Source: Pseudochelatococcus sp050946405
Lineage (GTDB): Bacteria > Pseudomonadota > Alphaproteobacteria > Rhizobiales > Beijerinckiaceae
NCBI RefSeq assembly: GCF_050946405.1
Contig: NZ_JBMNUS010000002.1
Span: 1 to 64,000, forward strand
Reading direction: 5' to 3'
Length of the DNA stretch: 64,000 bases
Shown in pieces: positions 59,291-64,000 of this stretch. The notes under the pieces were generated by a model. That model searched no databases and was not told where the DNA came from. It saw nothing but the letters and a program-made list of their open reading frames with translations. A program made the translations under genes and the position numbers. Each line of letters begins with the position of its first letter. Position 1 is the stretch's first letter.

Positions 59291-60334
59291 TCAGCGCCCC
59301 AGCGCCTGCGCCAGAAACGTCAGGATGCGTTCGCCGGCCTGCCGGTGGATGGTCTTCCGGTCTCCCTTGCCGCCGTCGATGCAGACGACGCCGTCGCCCC
59401 GCTGTTCCGCTTCGAGCAGGGCGGCGGCGCCGTCCTTGCAGACGGGCAGGAAGCTGAAATGCGTGGCGTCGCCGATGGTCAGGCTCTGCGTGGCGCCGGC
59501 CGGCAGGTGTTGCAGCAGATAGCCGGATTCCAGCGCCGCCGGAATCTTGAGGTCGTCGCTGCCGGCCGCGATGACGAGCACGGGAATCCCGATGGCGCCG
59601 AGGCTCTCGGGTGTGAAGCCGCGCGCGAGCCCGATGTCGAGCATGACGGCCGCCTTGACGCGCGCATCCCGCGCATCCCCGCCGAGGGCGGCGCGGCCGG
59701 CGGCCGTGCGGCCCGCGCCCAGCGCCGCGAAGACGTCGCAGGCGGCAAGCGCCGGATGCGCCTTGCAATCGGCATCGAGGCGGCCGGCGTCGAAGCGCCC
59801 GCCCGCGATGGACGTGACGGTCCATGCGCCGAGCGAATGGCCGACGACGGCGATCCTGTCCGTATCGATCAGCGCAGACAGGGCGGCGTCGGCGGTGAGG
59901 GTGTCGATGGCGCGGCTGAGGTCATGCGGGCGCTCGATGAGCTTTTCGGCCGCCGCCGGAGAGCGGTCGCGGCTGGTGGTGCCCGGATGGTTGACGGCGG
60001 CGACGATATAGCCGTGTCGCACCAGTTCGTCCGCGAGCCAGGCCTGATTCAGGATATTGCCGCCGTAGCCGTGCGACAGCACGACGAGCGGGCGGCGGCC
60101 GGGCTCCGCGGCCGCGTCGCGCGCGGCGGGCGTGCCGACGAAGGCCGGATTGTCGCCGACGAGCGCGGTGGGCGAGCCGGAAGCGGCGGGATACCAGATC
60201 GCGCCTTGCAGCGGGCGGCCGTCGCCCGGCTGCGACAGCGCGAGTTCGCGAAAGCCCGTGACGGGCTCGGCGGCGACCGCGGCCGGCCATAGCAGGGCGA
60301 GGGCGAGAACGGCGCGTGACATCATGGGATCCAC
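59291..60334 (-). CDS. Secreted alpha/beta hydrolase (dienelactone-hydrolase-like)
   Basis: A 347-residue exported hydrolase: signal peptide (about 1-22, cut near VAAEP), oxyanion loop VVLSHGYGGNILNQAWLADELVRHGYIVAAVNHPG, nucleophile motif VVGHSLGAW, and a late Asp and His (AAGSDDLKIP; GDATHFSFL). It resembles the platelet-activating-factor-acetylhydrolase/chlorophyllase-like group of predicted dienelactone hydrolases. Two ATGs (codons 1 and 4) are possible starts. It ends three bases from the convergent ABC gene. Confidence 0.88.
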   Translation of the reverse strand: MDPMMSRAVLALALLWPAAVAAEPVTGFRELALSQPGDGRPLQGAIWYPAASGSPTALVGDNPAFVGTPAARDAAAEPGRRPLVVLSHGYGGNILNQAWLADELVRHGYIVAAVNHPGTTSRDRSPAAAEKLIERPHDLSRAIDTLTADAALSALIDTDRIAVVGHSLGAWTVTSIAGGRFDAGRLDADCKAHPALAACDVFAALGAGRTAAGRAALGGDARDARVKAAVMLDIGLARGFTPESLGAIGIPVLVIAAGSDDLKIPAALESGYLLQHLPAGATQSLTIGDATHFSFLPVCKDGAAALLEAEQRGDGVVCIDGGKGDRKTIHRQAGERILTFLAQALGR

Positions 60335-60429
60335 CGGCGGTTGCCGCCTTCCGCTTGTTGCGGGAGGCGGAAGGTGTTGGGCCGGCGCACCCTACTGCAA
60401 CCGCTGCGCCTTTGCCAGCGCGCCGTGTT

Positions 60430-61467
60430 TCAGTTCCGCGTGGCCGGCGTGAGGAACGGCGCGCGATACTCGGCCTGCCGCTCCAGCATCCAGCCGGGAT
60501 ATTCGGCCGGCAGCCGCGTGACGGCGTCGAGCGCCGCGAGGTCGTCGGCGGAGAGGCGGACGTCGGCCGCGCCGATGTTGTCGTGAAGCTGGTCCAGCCG
60601 CTTCGCGCCGACGATGACGCTCGTCACGACATCCTGATGCAGCAGCCACGCCAGCGCCACCTGCGCCACGGTGCAGCCCTTGTCGGCGGCGATGGCGCGC
60701 ATGGCCGCGATGGCCGCGTCGCCGCGCTCCAGGTTCACGGGCGGAAAGTTGAAGGTGGCGCGCCGTCCATCGGCGTCGCCGCCGCTGTATTTGCCGGAGA
60801 GGAAGCCGCCGGCGAGCGGGCTCCAGACCATGAGGCCGATGCCTTCCGCGCGCAGCATCGGCACGATCTCGCGCTCCGGATCGCGCCCCACGAGCGTGTA
60901 ATAGGCTTGCAGCGAGAGGATCGGCGCGAGCGTGCGCGCCTGCGCGATTCCCACCGCCTTCACCACCTGCCACGCGGCCCAGTTCGACAACCCGATGTAG
61001 CGCACGTATCCCTGCCGCACGAGCGTATCGAGCGCTTCCAGCGTCTCCGTGATCGGCGTCACGGGATCGAAGCCGTGAATCTGGTAGAGATCGATGTGGT
61101 CGAGTTGCAGCCGTTCGAGGCTGGCCTTCGCCTGATGAAGAATATGGTAGCGCGAGGCGCCGCGCGCGTTCGGCCCATCGCCCATGACGCCGAGCACCTT
61201 GGTGGCGATCACCACCTCGTCGCGCGCGATGCCGAGGTTGCGCAGCGAGCGGCCGAGGATGCGCTCGCTCTCGCCGCCGGCATATATGTTGGCGGTGTCG
61301 ATGAAGTTGATGCCCGCGTCGACGGCGGCCTTCACCAGCGCGTCGGCGTCGTCCTGACGCAACTGGCCGATCTGGCCCCACATGCCGTCCGTGCCGCCGA
61401 AGGTCATGGTGCCGAGGCAAAGTTCGGAAACGAGCAGGCCGCTTTGGCCAAGTCTGCGGTAGCGCAT
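60430..61467 (-). CDS. Aldo/keto reductase
   Basis: A 345-residue NADPH-dependent oxidoreductase (TIM barrel; YajO/Tas-like group). The catalytic tetrad is visible: Asp in FIDTANIY, Tyr in IYAGGESE, Lys in VIATKVLG, His in LYQIHGFD; the cofactor region is SVIVGAKRLDQL. The ATG at 61467 has AGGAG in front; another ATG lies 18 bases upstream. It is divergent from the AraC regulator gene, an arrangement usual for AraC-controlled reductases. Confidence 0.93.
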   Translation of the reverse strand: MRYRRLGQSGLLVSELCLGTMTFGGTDGMWGQIGQLRQDDADALVKAAVDAGINFIDTANIYAGGESERILGRSLRNLGIARDEVVIATKVLGVMGDGPNARGASRYHILHQAKASLERLQLDHIDLYQIHGFDPVTPITETLEALDTLVRQGYVRYIGLSNWAAWQVVKAVGIAQARTLAPILSLQAYYTLVGRDPEREIVPMLRAEGIGLMVWSPLAGGFLSGKYSGGDADGRRATFNFPPVNLERGDAAIAAMRAIAADKGCTVAQVALAWLLHQDVVTSVIVGAKRLDQLHDNIGAADVRLSADDLAALDAVTRLPAEYPGWMLERQAEYRAPFLTPATRN

Positions 61468-61629
61468 GGGAATCTCCTGTGACATCAGGCCGGAAAGCGT
61501 GTGTGCTTTTCGGAAGAGCCTGATGCGTAAACAAAAGGACAGAGTGGCGGCGCGATTCCGTTCGAATGTCCGCCGCAGGAAACATAGGGCTGCGGCAGGG
61601 CGGCGCGCTACGCCGATCCTGTCGAAATC

Positions 61630-62631
61630 ATGCCTGATCCTCTCAATCGCCGCCTCGCGGGGATGCGGCCGGCGTCGTTCCGTGCCAGATTGGCGGCCAT
61701 GAAGAACGACGCCTTCGAACGCCTGAAAACCGCAACCCTGCGCCAATGGCAGGCGCACGGGCGGGAACACCCCGTCGACGGGCTGTTGCTGACCTGCGCC
61801 CGCGCGCCCGAGGGGCCGCTGCACGCCGTCTATCGTCCGTCGCTGTGCGTCGTGCTACAGGGCGGCAAGACGAGCATGCTGGGCGAGCGCGCCTTTCGCT
61901 ACGAGGCGGGGCAATGCCTGATCGCATCGCTCGACGTGCCGGTGCGCGCCCACATCACCCGCGCCTCGGCGAGCGAGCCCTATCTGGCGTTCAGCCTCGC
62001 CGTCGATCCCGCCGAGGTCGCCGAACTGCTGCTGGAACACGGCGAGGAAGCCGCGCCCGGCGAAGACGCCACCGAGGGCGCGGCGATCGGGAGCGCTGCT
62101 TCCGGCCATATAGCCCTTGGCATTCACACGCTCACGGCCGATCTCGTCGATCCGCTGCACCGGTTGCTGGCGCTGCCCGACCGGCCGCGGGACATCGCCG
62201 TGCTGGCGCCGCTGATCCGCCGCGAGATCACCTGGTTGCTGCTCAATGGGCCGATGGGCGCCGCGCTGCGCGAGATCGGCCTTGCCGACAGCCGCATGGC
62301 GCGGATCGGCAGGGCCGTCGCCCGCATCCGCGAGAGCTTCGCCGAACCCTTGAGCGTGCCTGCTCTCGCCGCCCTCGCCGGCATGAGCCCGGCGACGTTC
62401 CACCGCCATTTCAAGGCGGCGACGGCCATGACGCCGGTGCAGTACCAGAAGCAGCTTCGTTTGCAGGAGGCGCGCCGGCTGCTGCTGGCGCAAGGCGCGG
62501 GCGTCGCACAGGTGGGGTTCGCCATCGGTTACGAAAGCGCCTCGCAGTTCAGCCGCGACTACCGCCGCCTGTTCGGCGCTCCGCCGGGGCGCGACGGCGC
62601 CGGCCTGCGCCGCACCATGCCGGCCGGATAG
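61630..62631 (+). CDS. AraC family transcriptional regulator
   Basis: A 333-residue regulator: AraC_N-type cupin domain (about 45-200; YRPSLCVVLQGGKTSMLGERAFRYEAGQCLIASLDVPV) and C-terminal double helix-turn-helix (about 225-325; LSVPALAALAGMSPATFHRHFKAATAMTPVQYQKQLRLQEARRLL and ESASQFSRDYRRLFGAPPGRD). It probably controls the divergent aldo/keto reductase. The start is 61630 or the internal ATG at 61699. The TAG stop merges with a repeat. Confidence 0.92.
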   Translation: MPDPLNRRLAGMRPASFRARLAAMKNDAFERLKTATLRQWQAHGREHPVDGLLLTCARAPEGPLHAVYRPSLCVVLQGGKTSMLGERAFRYEAGQCLIASLDVPVRAHITRASASEPYLAFSLAVDPAEVAELLLEHGEEAAPGEDATEGAAIGSAASGHIALGIHTLTADLVDPLHRLLALPDRPRDIAVLAPLIRREITWLLLNGPMGAALREIGLADSRMARIGRAVARIRESFAEPLSVPALAALAGMSPATFHRHFKAATAMTPVQYQKQLRLQEARRLLLAQGAGVAQVGFAIGYESASQFSRDYRRLFGAPPGRDGAGLRRTMPAG

Positions 62632-62733
62632 AGCGGTTTGCGTTCAAGCCGATCGATCGATTTGAACGCAAGTTGCGGTAAAAATATAGAATTTGGAGCG
62701 GCGTGACGACTCCACCTGAATACGCGCCGCAAT
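62631..62733. repeat. Two-hairpin intergenic repeat
   Basis: A plus-oriented copy of the family described at 31763-31865: GCGTTCAA/TTGAACGC arms, GCGGTAAAAATATAGAATTT linker and a more degraded second hairpin. It begins within the stop codon of the AraC gene. From 62734 to 62962 I see nothing else that can be supported. Confidence 0.83.
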
Positions 62734-62962
62734 GTGACGATCAGTCCGTCGACGATCCGTCTGCGTGCCGGCGCTATGCCTGCATGTTGGACTACCGGAA
62801 TGTCCTGGCTGAGAACGTGAAGGCGGAACCCGTCGCTGACGCTGATCGTCAGACTGGCCGGCCGACCGGCTCGGGACCACGCCCGCAGCGCTTCCGACGC
62901 CCGTCTCCCCCGGCCCGGCGCAGGAGTAACGGCGGCGCGCAATGGCTGTTGCGAATGGGCGC

Positions 62963-62993
62963 AAAAAACCCGCCGCAACGGTGTTGCGGCGGG
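62963..62993 (-). terminator. Rho-independent terminator of trcR
   Basis: Inverted repeat CCCGCCGCAAC-GGT-GTTGCGGCGGG at 62969-62993; on the minus strand it is followed by a run of six T (62968-62963). It lies 34 bases past the trcR stop codon. Confidence 0.85.
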
Positions 62994-63026
62994 CGGGATG
63001 ATGGCGGGGCGGGTGTCGCCCGTCGG

Positions 63027-63836
63027 TCAGGGCTGGTCGTCGTTGTCGCGGTTGCTGGAGAAGACGCCGCCGAGGTCGACCGAATCGGCGCTGTCGTGCG
63101 CATCGTCATCTTCCGCGCCGTCTTCATCGTCGCGCTTGAGAGTCTTGAGCTTGGCGAACACGCTGTCGACGTCGATTTCTTCCTCTCCGCGACGGGACGG
63201 GGCGGCATCGCCGAAGGGCTGGCCGAAGCCACCCTCCCGGTTGTCCGGTGCGGTCGAGATTTCCGTGGGCAGGAGGCTTTGGCCGCTGTCGACCTGCGGA
63301 CGCGGCGGTGCGTCCTTGGCCGAGCGGGAAACCTCGAAATCGAGATCGATCTGCGAGCACAGGCCCAGCGTCACCGGGTCGGAAGGCGTCAGGTTGGCCG
63401 AGTTCCAGTGCGTGCGGTCGCGGATCTGCTCGATGGTCGTCTTGGTGGTGCCGACGAGGCGCATGATCTGCGCGTCCTTCAGCTCCGGGTGGTTGCGCAG
63501 CAGCCACAGGATGGCGTTCGGCCTGTCCTGCCGGCGGGAGACGGGCGTGTAGCGCGGCCCGCGGCGGCGCTTGGCCTCCGGCAGCTTGACCTTGGGCGGC
63601 GCGAGGCGCAGCACATGGGCCGCATTCGCCTCGCCGCGTGCGATCTCCTCGCGCGTGAGCTGGCCGGTGACGGTGGGATCGAGGCCCTTGATGCCGGCCG
63701 CAACCTCGCCGTCGGCGATGCCCTTCACTTCAAGCGGATGCAGCTTGCAGAATTCGGCGATCTGCGTGAACGTCAAGGCCGTGTTGTCGACGAGCCAAAC
63801 GGCCGTCGCCTTGGGCATCAGCGGTCCGGTGCTCAT
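63027..63836 (-). CDS. trcR: Cell cycle transcriptional regulator TrcR (DUF1013)
   Basis: A 269-residue DUF1013 protein, present in nearly all Alphaproteobacteria. The N-terminal ~165 residues are conserved (PKATAVWLVDNTALTFTQIAEFCKLHPLEVKGIADGEVA; RPNAILWLLRNHPELKDAQIMRLVGTTKTTIEQIRDRTHWN), containing helix-turn-helix-like segments. The C-terminal third is acidic and disordered. TrcR has been linked to cell-cycle transcription and RNA polymerase in Caulobacter-type bacteria. The ATG at 63836 follows AAGGAG; ATG 63818 is possible. Confidence 0.93.
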   Translation of the reverse strand: MSTGPLMPKATAVWLVDNTALTFTQIAEFCKLHPLEVKGIADGEVAAGIKGLDPTVTGQLTREEIARGEANAAHVLRLAPPKVKLPEAKRRRGPRYTPVSRRQDRPNAILWLLRNHPELKDAQIMRLVGTTKTTIEQIRDRTHWNSANLTPSDPVTLGLCSQIDLDFEVSRSAKDAPPRPQVDSGQSLLPTEISTAPDNREGGFGQPFGDAAPSRRGEEEIDVDSVFAKLKTLKRDDEDGAEDDDAHDSADSVDLGGVFSSNRDNDDQP

Positions 63837-64000
63837 GAGGTTGGCTCCTTGCATTGTCCATCGCGGCGCGGCGATGTTGCGGCTATGGGCCGCCGGGCGG
63901 GGAACGCCGCCTGCCCGACGCCGCGCGCGGCATCCCGCGCGGCATGGAGGCAAGGCAAAATTCCCCGCGTTCCGGCCCGGCCTTTTCGGCCGGGGCGGTC

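Noticed and set aside
10606..62733. Interspersed repeats as a CRISPR array.
   Set aside because: Copies are kilobases apart, palindromic and of unequal length, with no regular spacers and no cas genes.

Overview
The window looks like chromosomal DNA of a high-GC alphaproteobacterium of the order Hyphomicrobiales (Rhizobiales). The evidence is gene content and order: tsaD-gpsA divergent from hemC-hemD-mic60-hemY; thrC followed by an M16 peptidase, a GNAT acetyltransferase and a GGDEF/EAL protein; the PhyR-NepR-EcfG general stress response; RegB/RegA; a DUF1013/TrcR cell-cycle regulator; and many short palindromic intergenic repeats. No genus is claimed. The first ~80 bases are homopolymer runs and look like a contig end or an assembly artefact.

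Layout. 0.5-5.2 kb (minus): acs with a clear terminator, then tsaD-gpsA-EVE protein. 5.4-10.6 kb (plus): heme genes hemC, hemD and hemY with mic60 between hemD and hemY. 10.9-17.6 kb (plus): thrC, M16 peptidase, GNAT acetyltransferase, and a membrane GGDEF/EAL protein with both signature motifs degenerate. 17.7-23.4 kb: YqgE/AlgH, a DsbD N-domain protein, a nitrilase-family amidase, glutaredoxin 3, ComF, a BioC-like methyltransferase, two tiny membrane ORFs and tRNA-Glu(CTC). 23.6-26.4 kb: a TpsB transporter without a TpsA partner, behind a very AT-rich upstream region and a block of repeats. 26.4-32.1 kb: the general stress response locus (ecfG, a HisKA_2 sensor with a degraded ATPase domain, nepR, phyR) and likely target genes (CsbD, DUF883, a holin-like membrane protein); four perfect GGAAC-N16-CGTT promoters lie here. 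32.3-37.2 kb: surface polysaccharide genes. 37.3-39.3 kb: RegA/RegB. 39.9-42.1 kb: phaZ and a YgjP-type metallopeptidase. 42.1-50.1 kb: a complete V-type (A/V) ATPase operon next to the 3' remnant of a glycerophosphodiesterase gene. 50.2-54.0 kb: selO and a FepA-like TonB receptor. 54.4-57.0 kb: a VOC dioxygenase, a serine hydrolase and a LysR regulator. 57.5-62.6 kb: ABC exporter, secreted hydrolase, aldo/keto reductase and AraC regulator. 63.0-63.8 kb: trcR.

Most notable: the V-type ATPase operon (order B-D-I-K-E-DUF2764-A) is a circular permutation of the E-DUF2764-A-B-D-I-K order known from Bacteroidetes and Chlamydiae. It sits in an alphaproteobacterium and directly abuts a decapitated host gene, so it was very probably acquired by transfer. 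The stress response locus is second: a probable pseudokinase lies between nepR and ecfG, and promoter sites show the circuit feeding back on every one of its transcription units. Third, palindromic repeats beginning TAGAGC supply the stop codon of six genes in the window.
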